Positions 8,976 to 18,525 are shown, counted from the stretch's first letter. The stretch: 42,434 nucleotides of DNA from a bacterium (GCA_024230675.1 JAAERE010000317.1:1-42434), one strand, 5' to 3'. Program-made: numbers and translations. Notes: generated from the sequence alone by a model not told the origin.

Positions 8976-8994
8976 AGCCCGGAAATAGAATAAG

Positions 8995-9023
8995 AAAAGG
9001 CCGGATCGTTGATCCGGCCTTTT
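8995..9023. terminator. Bidirectional terminator between convergent genes
   Basis: A 13-bp stem (8995-9007 with 9011-9023) with a three-base loop has A's on the left and T's on the right. It should stop both the TolB-like transcript (plus) and the miaB-to-pepA transcript (minus). Confidence 0.92.
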
Positions 9024-9049
9024 CCTTTTTCAGTCGTAAGGTCTGCTAC

Positions 9050-10543
9050 TTAGAGACGTTTCCAGTTGGACAGGACTTCGGTCAGGAGTCTGACACCAAA
9101 GCCGCTCGCTCCTTTAGGAACATAGGCTTTGCCCGAAGGCTCGAGATCCACGGCAGCTATGTCGATATGCGCCCACGGCCAGTCACCTATGAAATTCTCG
9201 AGAAAAGCTCCCGCCGCGATCGTTCCGGCCGCGCGGCCGCCGGAATTGACCAGATCGGCGATGTTTGACTTCATCTGGTCGCGGTGATCGTTCCAAATCG
9301 GAAGGGTCCAGACGCGTTCTGAAGTAGCTTCCGCGCCGGCCTCGATTCTCTCCAGCAGCTTGTTATTGTTGCCGAGAATTGGAGCGCCGGCATATCCCAG
9401 AATGTACAGCGTAGCGCCTGTCAGCGTAGCTACGTCGATAACCGCCTGGGGATCGAACTCGTTGGCGTAGTCCAGAGCATCGGCCAAAATCAGGCGTCCC
9501 TCGGCGTCGGTGTTGATAATCTCGATCGTCTTGCCCTTGCGCGAGACGTGGATATCACCGGGCTTGGTGGCTTTGCCTGAAGGCATGTTTTCGGTAGCCG
9601 GGATAAGCCCGACAATGTTGAGCTTCAACCCCAGTCTGGCGGCTGTAACGACCGTTGACAGGACCGCCGCCGAGCCGGCCATATCCTGCTTCATTTCGTG
9701 CATATTGAGACTCGGCTTTAGCGAAATGCCGCCGCTATCAAAAGTCACACCTTTGCCAACCAGAGCTACCGGTTTCTGCCCGGCCTTGCCGCCGTCGTAC
9801 TCCAGAATCAGGAAGCGTGGAGGCTCCACCGACCCCTGAGCGACACCGAGCAGGGCTCCCATCTTCTCGGCCGCGATCGCCTTCTCGTCCAATATTTTGC
9901 ACTTGAAACCAAACTTTTTCGCCAACTGCTGGGCTTTGCCGGCGTATTTTCGGGGAGTCAGATCGTTAGCCGGGGTCGAGGCCAGACGACGAGCCAGCAA
10001 TTGACCTTCGGCGATGATCTGACCGCGCTCTACGGCCCCCTGGAGGGCTCTGAGGCGCTTTTTATCGGGCAGGGCGAAAGTCACACTTGTCAGACGGTTA
10101 TCGTTCTCCGCAGCTTCGCCGGTCTTGTAGTCAAGCAGACGGAAAGAACCCAGCAGCAAACCCTCGGCGGCTGCCTGGAAGTAATCCCGATCGGTGAATT
10201 CTCCAAAGTGGACGGCGGCGGTTTGAGCCTTCGTCAGCCCTTTGTACCGCGAAACCAGGCCCATAGCCCGCCGGAAGCTGTCAGCAGCCACCTTCTTAGG
10301 CGAACCCAGGCCAAGCAAGAGCAGCCGCCCGGTGGCGAATTCAGCGGGACTCACAAAAGAAGCTATTTCTCCTTCTTTCCCTGAGAATTCCCCGCTCTCA
10401 ACCAGTCTGGTCAGGCCGCCTCCCGCCGCCACATCAATCTCTTTGAGAAACTTGCCCGCGACGTTCTTGATCTCGGTGGTAAAACAGATAACGGTATCGT
10501 CGGTCAGGCTGCCGGCCGGACCGCCCGCAAAATCGTATTTCAT
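9050..10543 (-). CDS. pepA: Leucyl aminopeptidase (M17)
   Basis: This 497-residue cytosolic enzyme should remove N-terminal residues from peptides using two metal ions. The catalytic C-terminal domain shows all expected residues: Lys264 and Asp269 in KGVTFDSGG, Asp287 in MKQDMAG, and Asp346, Glu348 and Arg350 in the signature NTDAEGRL. The N-terminal macro-like domain is typical and length is normal. AAAGGAGAG precedes the ATG closely. It is the last gene of the minus-strand run from miaB, 86 bases after aroC, and ends at a terminator. Members of this family also bind DNA in enteric bacteria; nothing here shows that role. Confidence 0.96.
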   Translation of the reverse strand: MKYDFAGGPAGSLTDDTVICFTTEIKNVAGKFLKEIDVAAGGGLTRLVESGEFSGKEGEIASFVSPAEFATGRLLLLGLGSPKKVAADSFRRAMGLVSRYKGLTKAQTAAVHFGEFTDRDYFQAAAEGLLLGSFRLLDYKTGEAAENDNRLTSVTFALPDKKRLRALQGAVERGQIIAEGQLLARRLASTPANDLTPRKYAGKAQQLAKKFGFKCKILDEKAIAAEKMGALLGVAQGSVEPPRFLILEYDGGKAGQKPVALVGKGVTFDSGGISLKPSLNMHEMKQDMAGSAAVLSTVVTAARLGLKLNIVGLIPATENMPSGKATKPGDIHVSRKGKTIEIINTDAEGRLILADALDYANEFDPQAVIDVATLTGATLYILGYAGAPILGNNNKLLERIEAGAEATSERVWTLPIWNDHRDQMKSNIADLVNSGGRAAGTIAAGAFLENFIGDWPWAHIDIAAVDLEPSGKAYVPKGASGFGVRLLTEVLSNWKRL

Positions 10544-10629
10544 ATTCTCTCCTTTTGCATAGTCCAGTTTAAAAGGCGGCGGTTACAGGGGCAACAAATT
10601 TGTTCCGGTGGGGGCAGCAACAGAACTGG

Positions 10630-11829
10630 TTAGTAATCTGCTTTCAGGTACTCCTCAAAGTGGCGTTCAGTTTCTGCCATGTTGTCGCCGCCAAATTTGT
10701 CCAGAAAAACGTCGGCCAGCACAAGAGAGACGGCCGCTTCGCAGATGACGGCCAGAGCGGGCACGACGCAGTGATCGGCGCGTTCAACGATTGCCTCGGC
10801 CGGTTCTTTCGAACGGACATCAATCGTACGCAACGGCCGGTTGAGAGTTGAGATCGGCTTGTTGGCAACCTGGACAATCACATCCTCGCCGTTGGTCATC
10901 CCGCCTTCAATTCCCCCCGCATTATTTGTCTTGCGATAGAATTTCTTTTTCACCGGATCGCCATCGGGATCATAGTATATCTGGTCGTGCACCTGAGAGC
11001 CCGGAAGACCGGGAACCGCCGGGTCCGGACCGATGTGTACGGACTTGACCGATTGTATTGACATCAGAGCCCCCGCCAGACGGCCGTCGAGACGCTGGTA
11101 CCATTGAGAACAACTGCCCAAACCAACCGGCAGGCCGCGCACGATTACCTCTACCCGCCCACCGAGCGAGTCCCGCCTTTTCCGGGCAGCCTTGATTTCC
11201 GCGATCATCCGCTCGGAGGTCACCGGGTCCACACAACGAACCTCGGATTCTTCGGCTTTCCGGGCCAGATCCTCCAAATCGATCAATTCGGGTTGCTCAG
11301 TCAGAGCTGCGCTACCGATCTGCAGCACGTGAGAGGCAAACCGCACCCCGAAGCGCTCCAGGAACTGTCGGGTCAGGGCTCCCAGGGCAACCCTGGCGGC
11401 GGTCTCGCGGGCCGAGGCCCTCTCCAGGACGTTTCTCAGATCGTGATGGTTCCATTTGATACCGCCGGCGAGGTCGGCGTGTCCGGGACGAGGCCGGGAT
11501 GTATCGTCGAGCAGACGAGCCTGGCGCTCCCCCAGGTCTTCGGGCGGCGGCTTAATGGGGTCCATAATTTCGGACCAGTTGGCCCAATCACGATTCTTGA
11601 TTACGAGGGTTACCGGACCGCCCAGTGTAACGCCGTTCCTAACGCCTGAAACGATCGAGGCTTCATCTTTCTCGATTTCCATCCGGCCGCCGCGCCCGAA
11701 ACCCTTTTGTCGCCGCGCCAGCTGGAAATTGAGTTCTTGAATATCGACGTGGAGCCCGGCCGGCAGACCATCGGCCACAGCCGTTAGCTGGGGGCCGTGC
11801 GACTCCCCGGTCGTCATGAAAGTAAGCAT
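10630..11829 (-). CDS. aroC: Chorismate synthase
   Basis: The 399-residue product should convert EPSP to chorismate, the last step of the shikimate pathway, with reduced FMN. GESHG is at residues 8-12. RPGHADL, the RASARETAARVA signature and AGGIEGGMTNGE are all present. The extended length fits the FMN-dependent monofunctional type of Gram-positive and FCB groups. It lies between the HDOD gene (51 bases upstream) and pepA (86 bases downstream) on the same strand, with no other aro gene nearby, so grouping here seems to reflect co-transcription rather than a pathway operon. Confidence 0.97.
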   Translation of the reverse strand: MLTFMTTGESHGPQLTAVADGLPAGLHVDIQELNFQLARRQKGFGRGGRMEIEKDEASIVSGVRNGVTLGGPVTLVIKNRDWANWSEIMDPIKPPPEDLGERQARLLDDTSRPRPGHADLAGGIKWNHHDLRNVLERASARETAARVALGALTRQFLERFGVRFASHVLQIGSAALTEQPELIDLEDLARKAEESEVRCVDPVTSERMIAEIKAARKRRDSLGGRVEVIVRGLPVGLGSCSQWYQRLDGRLAGALMSIQSVKSVHIGPDPAVPGLPGSQVHDQIYYDPDGDPVKKKFYRKTNNAGGIEGGMTNGEDVIVQVANKPISTLNRPLRTIDVRSKEPAEAIVERADHCVVPALAVICEAAVSLVLADVFLDKFGGDNMAETERHFEEYLKADY

Positions 11830-11880
11830 GAGGGTATGGTACGAAAATCGATGCGGCGGGTCAACTTCGGACAGGTTCGA

Positions 11881-13206
11881 TCAACCGGGCGCCGAGACCT
11901 CTTCGGGAAGCACAAGGATCGACTCTTTGTCCATCTGCTTCATCCGCTCGGCAATCCTGTCGTCCATGTTCATAGCCTGAGAGGTGCTCAGGAACTCGAC
12001 CTCGTCGATCGGTGAAATCTCGCTCATCTCGGCCAACACCGCGACCATTTTTTGAATCGACTTGTCGATAACGTCGAGGCTTTCCGGCAGCTTGGCCATC
12101 ATTAACTCGGTCTCACCCTTTTTGTGTTGCATCCGAGCCATTTGAGACCGCCCATAGATAGCCATTGCGGCGTTGTTGAGGTAGTGAGACAGAGTAGCCA
12201 TAGCGATAGTTTTGGACTCGTAGGCGCCGCGAGCCCGCTCCTGCTGAAGCAGCTTCTCGTTCATCTCCTGACGCTCTTTGAAGAGATTCTCGATCATCAG
12301 GTAGGCGCGCCAGATTTCCTGGTTGGCTCGAGTGACCATCTGCTCAATATCGCCAATGTCGACGCCAAGGTATTCGGCCACCGATATGGTGGAACTCATC
12401 AGCTTGATCGATATTCCGTCCACGTCCTGTTTTGTAAGTCCCAGGGCCGAGCCGGCCTTAGATATAGCCTGGAGACGATCTTCCAGATCCATTTTGTATC
12501 CGGCGTTGGGATCATCAACCAGCAGCGTAGCCAGACGGACAATCGCGCCGATGCGGTTGTCCCCGCCTTCGCAGTCGTTATGGTGATTAAGAATTGCCTC
12601 GGCAACATAGCCTGGAAGGCGCCAGCGCGTGGCCAGTTCACTGCCTGCGTCGCAGTGAGTCAAACCAAACACCTCTTGTTCAGCGCGGAGAACATCCCTC
12701 ACTCCAGGCACTTTGGCTTCCGCTATAAGCCGGTATTCCGCCGGATAATGGTGAATGAAGAACATAGTGCCAATATCGTGAAGCAGCCCGGCGACGAAAG
12801 CTTCCTCAGAGGCCTTGTACTCGATAGCCTCGGCTATTTTTTCGCCGGCAGCCGCAACCGTCAGGACGTTCGTAAAATACGTCTGCGGGTTTATCCCGGA
12901 ATCTCTTTCGATTTGCTCCGGATGGAACACTGACGACGACAGGGCCAGACATTTGACCGTGGTCGCACCCAGAGCCTGCACCGCCTGGTTCACCGTTTTT
13001 ATTCCGGAGTAACGTTTGTAAAGGGCTGAATTTGCCACCTTGAGAATTTTCCCGGTGAGCGGCGGATCCTTCAGGATTATCTTGGCAAGTGTATCGGAAG
13101 AAAAATCGGGATTGTCTACTTCGCGGAGGATCTCGGCCAGGGCCTGCGGTAGTGAGAGAAGATCGTCTCGTTCACGGATTTGAGACAATATAGACAGCTT
13201 GTCCAT
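11881..13206 (-). CDS. HDOD-domain protein with an isolated histidine-kinase DHp-like helix
   Basis: Residues about 10-230 form an HDOD domain (LPQALAEILREV, KILKVANSALY, LLHDIG with H143-D144, NHHN near 208). Such domains mostly act as signalling scaffolds. After a helical linker (about 285-330, charged and probably coiled coil), residues 338-356 read TLSHYLNNAAMAIYGRSQM. This matches the H-box of histidine-kinase dimerisation domains (His341 followed by LNN), but no ATP-binding domain follows; the protein ends about 90 residues later. Its upstream neighbour carries a similar H-x-x-N-N box and a receiver domain. The two may pair or share a phosphoryl group, which is inference. Length is 441 residues and the start is ATG. 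Confidence 0.85.
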   Translation of the reverse strand: MDKLSILSQIRERDDLLSLPQALAEILREVDNPDFSSDTLAKIILKDPPLTGKILKVANSALYKRYSGIKTVNQAVQALGATTVKCLALSSSVFHPEQIERDSGINPQTYFTNVLTVAAAGEKIAEAIEYKASEEAFVAGLLHDIGTMFFIHHYPAEYRLIAEAKVPGVRDVLRAEQEVFGLTHCDAGSELATRWRLPGYVAEAILNHHNDCEGGDNRIGAIVRLATLLVDDPNAGYKMDLEDRLQAISKAGSALGLTKQDVDGISIKLMSSTISVAEYLGVDIGDIEQMVTRANQEIWRAYLMIENLFKERQEMNEKLLQQERARGAYESKTIAMATLSHYLNNAAMAIYGRSQMARMQHKKGETELMMAKLPESLDVIDKSIQKMVAVLAEMSEISPIDEVEFLSTSQAMNMDDRIAERMKQMDKESILVLPEEVSAPG

Positions 13207-13292
13207 AGATATCTTTCAGCTAGGGTTGACATCCTCGGTCAATACTGATTGTCGGCAGATTCAGGGGATGATTTAGGGATATCGGAAGAACC

Positions 13293-16262
13293 TTAAGAGC
13301 GGTTCCGGCTGACCGTTACGACCGACTGGACAACGTCTGTAAGCTGTTCCATCCGAAAGGGCTTGTAGAGCACTTCATTGATGCCTGCGGCGGCCAGTTC
13401 CGACGGCTCAAGGCTGGCTTCCCAACCCGTCACCAGAATGATGGGCACTTCGTTGCCCAGCTTCCTCAGGCGCCTGGCGACGTCCAGACCCGATAGCCCT
13501 GGAAGGGTCAGGTCGGTAAGGATGATGTCAAACTGATCCCGTTGGGCCAGACGAAGACCTTCCTCGCCCGAACCGGCGGTCGTAACCTGATAGCCCAGGG
13601 AACGCCCCATAGCCGAAATCAAATCCAGGATAACCGACTGGTCGTCTATCGCCAGCAGTCGGATCTTGGTCGCCGGCGCTTCCTTCGGTTGGGGCGCGAC
13701 AGAATCGGCTGTTTCGACGACCGGGAATTTGAAAGACAAATAGGCCGGCACGGCACCCGCGCTGTCGACCGCATAAAAACTCACGCCTTCGGTCAGATGC
13801 TCTAGATAGTCGTCCTCCGGGCGGTCCGCAAGTGCCTGCTGAGAACGGTAGTACCTTCCGAAACCGGCGACAGCTTCCACCGGCGAGAAATTTCGGCGGT
13901 GTCGCGAGATATCCAGAAAAACATAGTTGTTTCTTACATAAGTCGAGATCGTGACAGCGTCCTCTTCCTCTGCCCTGGCCGCAAACTGCTCAATGACGGA
14001 CTCAAACATCTCGCGCATCTGAATGCTGGTAAACAGGATCGGCTTGTCGGCTCCCAGGCGAAGGCTGATTTCACGAGGCCGTTGACCGGCCATATACACG
14101 TCGCCGGAGATATGGTGCCGCTGAAGCACCGCTTCAATCACGCGGTCAAGGCTGCCTCCGGTTGAGGCGACCGGCACAGGTTCTTCATCAATCGAAGGTG
14201 TCGGTTCCAGAGGCTTTGGAAGCACTTCGCTGAGGAACGCCGACGCCTTCTCGGTCTCGGCGATGATCTGTTCCATACGCAACCGCGCCTCTCCGGGCAG
14301 ACTGTCGTCCCGGTTCAGCAGTTCGGCGGACCCTATCACCGCGGAGAGATGATTATTGATGTGATTCACTACGGCGCCCAGTCCCGACGAATCCGCTCCC
14401 TCGGTGAGCGAAGCCAACTGGCCGGAGCGCAGTTGGTCGATGCTAAGGCGCAGGGAGTACAGGCCGGCGGCCAGAGTGAGCAGGCGTTCCCATTCTCCGC
14501 GCTGACTTTCGTCGATCTCGTACATGTAAACAATGACGACTCCCACGACGTCCTGACCGGTGAGAATCGGGCAGTGGGCCACGAACGCCGGCGTGCCTCG
14601 TTCTCCCAGCATACGGCGCAGCAGCGAGCGATTGACATCTCCGTAGGCCTCCAGATGCCGGGCGACATTGGTACGACCGAAGATGGCAGCGCTCTCGCCG
14701 CTGATAGCGGCCTTGCCGGCGTCACCTTCCCCGGCGGTGATCTGCATGCGCGCCTGAGAAGGGGTCAATTCGGAGCCGGTCACCTCGGCCAGAGTGAGCA
14801 CGCCGCTGACGTCTCGTGTCAGGGCCAGTCCGATCGAACTGGTCGGCAGTAGCTCGGTGATATGTCGAAGGAAACAGCCGGGGTCTTTGATGAACCCCTC
14901 GGCGCATTCATCTGACTGGAGCAGGCGAAGGACGACGTCAAATCCCTTCCGGCGAGTAAGCCCCAGCCGGAGAAAACTATCCTGCCGAAGTACCAGACCG
15001 GCCATGTTGGCCAGGCTCTCGATCTGTTTCAACTCCCGGTCACTGACGGCGAACGGTCGGCCCGTCCGGAGGAGCAACAGCGCATCTCGGTCCGAGCCGG
15101 AACGCAAAGGAAAGACCAGGCTGGACATCACGGTGCTCTTCCCCCCCCCTTCGGCGGCGGCCTCCTGGTTGATGATCAACGGCTTGTCGCGATCGATAGC
15201 GTCCATCAGCGCCGTCTTGTAATTCTCGGTCAGTTCCGTCAGCGGCTCGCTGCCGCCGTAGAAACTCAGGTCGCCGCGCTTCAGGCCGCACAGGTGGACC
15301 GATTCACTCTGGGCGAGACCGCTCAGGCTGCTGCAGAAACGTGAAATCGCCTCCGCCCCCACGATGGCCTTGGCGGCGGAATCATAGCGAGAGACGGTTT
15401 CCGCCAACTCGGTCGAATGTTGCCCCACTTGCCGTGTTGCCGAAGCAAGTTCGCGCTGGAGCCGGGCGGAGAGGATCTTTTCTGCCAGCCATTGAGCAAC
15501 CGGGCTCAGATAGCCGATATCCGTGCGGCTGAAACGCCGGTTCTCCTCTGAGAACAGCAGTAAACCGCCAATCTTCTCCAGACCGGAAGCCAGCGGAAGG
15601 ATCAGGCAGCTGTTGAACCGAGATTGCACCGGTTTCCCGGATCGATCAACGAAGTCAAAGCGAGCACTCAGGACGGGATCGCCCAGTTCGACCGCCTGGC
15701 TGACAATGTTACGCTCCAGAGGGTAATGTTCCAGCAGGGCCGTTTCCTGCTTGGAAAGGCCCGAGAATGAGGTCAGCACAAACTGACGTCGGCTCCGGTT
15801 CACCAGAAACACTGCCCCGGAGGTTGAGGGATAGTGCACGAGGATTTCTTTCAACGACTGATTGAGTAGTTCCAACAGGTGATAAGGCTGGCGCGCATCG
15901 TGCTGAAGGTTTTCCAGAATCGCCAGTTTTCCCTGTCGAGCCTCGATGCTCTCCGCCTGAGTATTCCAGTAGTCGGCGTAAAATGCCAGACCAATAACCA
16001 TAAGCAGAACGCCGCCCGCAAAGCAGGCGAATTGGGCCAGATCAATAGCGGCGTAGGCTGAGACCACGAACCATTCGCTGTAATCGGCTGCCAGTCCGAC
16101 CGTCTCCCAGACCGCAGCCACGAACACAAGGGCTCCGCCGATCAGAAAAGGATAACGCCCCTCGACCGCCCGTCGGGAAAAGAAGCCCAAACGCAGTATG
16201 AGAAAGACGATCACGACAAGACTGAGAACCGGGGCCAGAAGAGCGGGCAGGCCGGATAACAT
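13293..16262 (-). CDS. Membrane hybrid sensor: 3 TM, 3 GAF, pseudo-kinase, receiver
   Basis: Counted from its ATG, this is a 989-residue protein. Three N-terminal membrane segments (about 6-27, 40-60, 68-97) are followed by three GAF-like domains (about 125-270, 300-430, 450-610). A DHp-like box reads VNHINNHLSAVIG with His634. The region where a histidine kinase would have its ATPase domain (about 705-850) lacks a recognisable N-box and G-boxes. For example, DISRHRRNFS stands where D-x-G-x-G is expected. The C-terminus is a normal receiver (acidic pair 873-874, phospho-acceptor Asp917, Thr945, Lys967). The ATG overlaps the miaB stop as TGATG, which decides the start and implies translational coupling. 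It is most likely a ligand or redox sensor that needs another kinase. Confidence 0.85.
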   Translation of the reverse strand: MLSGLPALLAPVLSLVVIVFLILRLGFFSRRAVEGRYPFLIGGALVFVAAVWETVGLAADYSEWFVVSAYAAIDLAQFACFAGGVLLMVIGLAFYADYWNTQAESIEARQGKLAILENLQHDARQPYHLLELLNQSLKEILVHYPSTSGAVFLVNRSRRQFVLTSFSGLSKQETALLEHYPLERNIVSQAVELGDPVLSARFDFVDRSGKPVQSRFNSCLILPLASGLEKIGGLLLFSEENRRFSRTDIGYLSPVAQWLAEKILSARLQRELASATRQVGQHSTELAETVSRYDSAAKAIVGAEAISRFCSSLSGLAQSESVHLCGLKRGDLSFYGGSEPLTELTENYKTALMDAIDRDKPLIINQEAAAEGGGKSTVMSSLVFPLRSGSDRDALLLLRTGRPFAVSDRELKQIESLANMAGLVLRQDSFLRLGLTRRKGFDVVLRLLQSDECAEGFIKDPGCFLRHITELLPTSSIGLALTRDVSGVLTLAEVTGSELTPSQARMQITAGEGDAGKAAISGESAAIFGRTNVARHLEAYGDVNRSLLRRMLGERGTPAFVAHCPILTGQDVVGVVIVYMYEIDESQRGEWERLLTLAAGLYSLRLSIDQLRSGQLASLTEGADSSGLGAVVNHINNHLSAVIGSAELLNRDDSLPGEARLRMEQIIAETEKASAFLSEVLPKPLEPTPSIDEEPVPVASTGGSLDRVIEAVLQRHHISGDVYMAGQRPREISLRLGADKPILFTSIQMREMFESVIEQFAARAEEEDAVTISTYVRNNYVFLDISRHRRNFSPVEAVAGFGRYYRSQQALADRPEDDYLEHLTEGVSFYAVDSAGAVPAYLSFKFPVVETADSVAPQPKEAPATKIRLLAIDDQSVILDLISAMGRSLGYQVTTAGSGEEGLRLAQRDQFDIILTDLTLPGLSGLDVARRLRKLGNEVPIILVTGWEASLEPSELAAAGINEVLYKPFRMEQLTDVVQSVVTVSRNRS

Positions 16263-17581
16263 CAATTCTCCTCCACCGGCTCACCGTGGAGCGTAAAAGC
16301 ATCCGCCGAAGATATCTTAACCGGGATGATCGAGCCGACCGGAGGGCGGTGCGTCTTGAACAATACCGTCTTGTTGCCGTCGGTCCGGGCTCGGGCATAT
16401 TCTTTAGAGCGCCGCGAAAGGCCTTCCACCAGCGACAGAGCAACCCGACCTACTTCACGCTGGTTGCGCTCAAAGGCGATGTCCTGCTGTATCTTTATCA
16501 GCTTGTTGAGCCGTTCTATTTTCTCGGCTTCGGGAACGTCGTCCTCGTACTTCGCAGCCGTAGTTCCCGGCCGCACGGAATAGCGAAACATGAAAGCGCT
16601 GTCAAAACGAATCTCGCGTACCGCCTTTAGAGTCATCTCGTATTCGTCGAGCGTTTCCGAGGGAAAGCCGACGATCAGATCCGTAGTTATCGAAACGTAA
16701 GGGAGCCTGTCGCGAATGTAATCGATAATCTTGCGGTAATGGTCGTAAGAATAGACCCGCCCCATCTGGCGCAGGACACGATCGGAGCCGGACTGGAGCG
16801 GCAGGTGGACGTGTGGTGTCAGTTTGGGTTCTTCGGCCATGACGTCGACCAGACGTCGCGACAAATCCTTGGGGTGAGAGGTCATGTATCTGATACGCCG
16901 CACCCCTGTCTCCCCGGCCACACGTTGAAGCAACCCGGGGAAGTCCGTGCCTTCGTGCCTGTAGCTGTTGACGTTCTGCCCGAGCAGCGTAACCTCGGCG
17001 GCTCCCTCGTTGACCATTTTATTGACGGCCTCGACGACATGATCGGCCGAATGGGATTGCTCCCGCCCCCGGACGTAAGGCACTATACAGTAAGTACAGA
17101 AATTGTCGCAGCCGCGCGAAATCGTCACGAAACCGGAATGTTCGTTTTCCTTAACCGGCTGGATAGCGTCGATGTTTTCATGGCCAAACGCCGTCATCAC
17201 TTCGTGAGTGCCCTCTCGGCCCTCCAGGACGTCAGGAAGTTCGAACTGCCGGTCGGTGCCGAGTATGTAGTCGACGTGGGGAGCCTTCTCCTTCAAACCA
17301 TCGGCCAGGCGCTGGGCCATACATCCCACGACAGCGATCTTCAGGTGAGGTTTGCGCTTTTTGTGTTTGAATATCTCGCCGAGTCGCCCGAAAACCCGAT
17401 CCTCCGCTTTCTCACGAACCGAGCAGGTATTGAGAACGATTATATCGGCCTCGTTTTCGTCGGCGACCCTGCGATAACCTCTTGTTGTCAAGGAGCTTGC
17501 GATAGTCGACGAGTCGGCCAGATTCATCTGGCACCCGTAGGTGGAGATATGGAAAGTCTCAAGCTTTTTTTTCGTAGACAT
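16262..17581 (-). CDS. miaB: tRNA-2-methylthio-N6-dimethylallyladenosine synthase
   Basis: The 439-residue radical-SAM methylthiotransferase should add the 2-methylthio group to i6A37 of tRNAs reading UNN codons. The N-terminal MTTase domain has Cys17 (TYGCQMN), Cys53 (NTCSVRE) and Cys87 (VVGCMAQ) for the auxiliary cluster. The radical-SAM triad is C158, C162 and C165 in GCDNFCTYCIVPYVRGRE. A TRAM domain (about 375-435) ends the protein. Length and motifs are those of MiaB rather than RimO or MtaB. It heads the minus-strand run that continues with the hybrid sensor, HDOD, aroC and pepA, and its stop overlaps the next start. Confidence 0.96.
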   Translation of the reverse strand: MSTKKKLETFHISTYGCQMNLADSSTIASSLTTRGYRRVADENEADIIVLNTCSVREKAEDRVFGRLGEIFKHKKRKPHLKIAVVGCMAQRLADGLKEKAPHVDYILGTDRQFELPDVLEGREGTHEVMTAFGHENIDAIQPVKENEHSGFVTISRGCDNFCTYCIVPYVRGREQSHSADHVVEAVNKMVNEGAAEVTLLGQNVNSYRHEGTDFPGLLQRVAGETGVRRIRYMTSHPKDLSRRLVDVMAEEPKLTPHVHLPLQSGSDRVLRQMGRVYSYDHYRKIIDYIRDRLPYVSITTDLIVGFPSETLDEYEMTLKAVREIRFDSAFMFRYSVRPGTTAAKYEDDVPEAEKIERLNKLIKIQQDIAFERNQREVGRVALSLVEGLSRRSKEYARARTDGNKTVLFKTHRPPVGSIIPVKISSADAFTLHGEPVEEN

Positions 17582-17605
17582 GACCCAAAAAACCCGTCAA
17601 GCAAG

Positions 17606-17634
17606 TAAATAGAAAGTCCTAACCCGTTCGCCAA
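17606..17634 (-). promoter_or_regulatory. Candidate promoter of the miaB unit
   Basis: On the minus strand TTGGCG (17629-17634), a 17-base spacer and TATTTA (17606-17611) lie 25-53 bases before the miaB ATG. The -35 matches four of six consensus bases. Confidence 0.5.
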
Positions 17635-17662
17635 GTTGATGATTTTGCCCTGAAAAAGCAAC

Positions 17663-17697
17663 AAAAAACCCGGCCGCCCAATCAAGGGCCGCCGGGT
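17663..17697 (-). terminator. Terminator after the 226-residue secreted protein gene
   Basis: A 7-bp plus 4-bp stem with one mismatch (17668-17679 with 17686-17697) is followed on the minus strand by a run of T's (17663-17668). It separates the secreted-protein gene upstream from the miaB promoter. Confidence 0.85.
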
Positions 17698-17750
17698 CGA
17701 AGCTTTGATCCGGAATTGCACGCGATTCTGAGTCTACCGGGCTGCCCCAA

Positions 17751-18431
17751 CTACGGGCAGGGCGGCATCGGTTCCAGCGTCAAGAACTGGCTGTCGATCA
17801 TCAGCTGAAGGTCAACGATGTCGGTAATATCGCTCTCCCCCTCAAGGCCGGAACCGGGGTAATTGACGTTCCCCTCCTCGGCGCAGCACAGCAGCGACAG
17901 AGTCAGGAAGAGATGGTCTATCATCACCTGAAGATCGGTAATATCGATAACGCTGGAACAATTTACGTCGCCTACCGATGCATCCGCACAACAGTGCACA
18001 ACGGCTGACTCGAAGCTCTGCCAGAAGCCGTGTAGCGCCGTTGTACTCGTGGTGCTGCTTGAGCCTACAGCCGCCTGGCCGATAGTACCGACGATGCTGT
18101 AGTTTGGTGACGATGTAATGCCGCCTCCCGAAGCCACACAGTACCAGTTGATCGTCTCGCCCGCCTCGGGACTGAACATTGAGGGTTCATTTGGAACGCT
18201 CGGAACAGGTACGGCCGGCTCGTGCAACTGCGCTTCACCGGTCGTCTTTGGAGAAGCCACCGTTTTCTCTACAACGGTTTCGGAAGACCGACTCGGCAAC
18301 CGGTCATCTCTCTCGACACGCTCACTTGCCGGCCGTTCTTTGGCCGCATCGATCGAAGGAACGGCGGCGATAAGCAGCAGCAGCATCGCAATAATCGATA
18401 GTAATCTAGCGTTGGCGATCGTCATCAGCAC
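17751..18431 (-). CDS. Secreted protein with dockerin-like EF-hand repeats
   Basis: The 226-residue product has a signal peptide (about 1-29, cleavage near SIDA). A low-complexity linker rich in Pro, Ser, Thr and charged residues covers about 30-85. A domain with INWYCVASGGG, NYSIVGTIGQAAVG and LHGFWQSF follows. Two dockerin-like repeats (GDVNCSSVIDITDLQVMIDHLF and a variant with ESDITDIVDLQLMID, about 150-225) close it. Such repeats bind Ca2+ in true dockerins. The ends LFLTL and LEPMPPCP match the two neighbouring secreted proteins, so a shared anchoring or sorting role is possible. Function is unknown. It has a consensus promoter and its own terminator. Confidence 0.8.
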   Translation of the reverse strand: MLMTIANARLLSIIAMLLLLIAAVPSIDAAKERPASERVERDDRLPSRSSETVVEKTVASPKTTGEAQLHEPAVPVPSVPNEPSMFSPEAGETINWYCVASGGGITSSPNYSIVGTIGQAAVGSSSTTSTTALHGFWQSFESAVVHCCADASVGDVNCSSVIDITDLQVMIDHLFLTLSLLCCAEEGNVNYPGSGLEGESDITDIVDLQLMIDSQFLTLEPMPPCP

Positions 18432-18525
18432 GAACTCCTCTCAGATTGATCAGCGGCCGTTTCTCCGTTGAAGCGGCAGACCGCGAGTTGATACGAAAGG
18501 TGGCTATACAAGAGGTATCGGATAT

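Noticed and set aside
12124-12933. 269-residue plus-strand ORF over the HDOD gene
   Set aside because: It is a shadow of the HDOD coding frame with no motifs of its own.
16739-17608. 289-residue plus-strand ORF over miaB
   Set aside because: It is antisense to the radical-SAM and MTTase domains, whose motifs are all intact on the minus strand.
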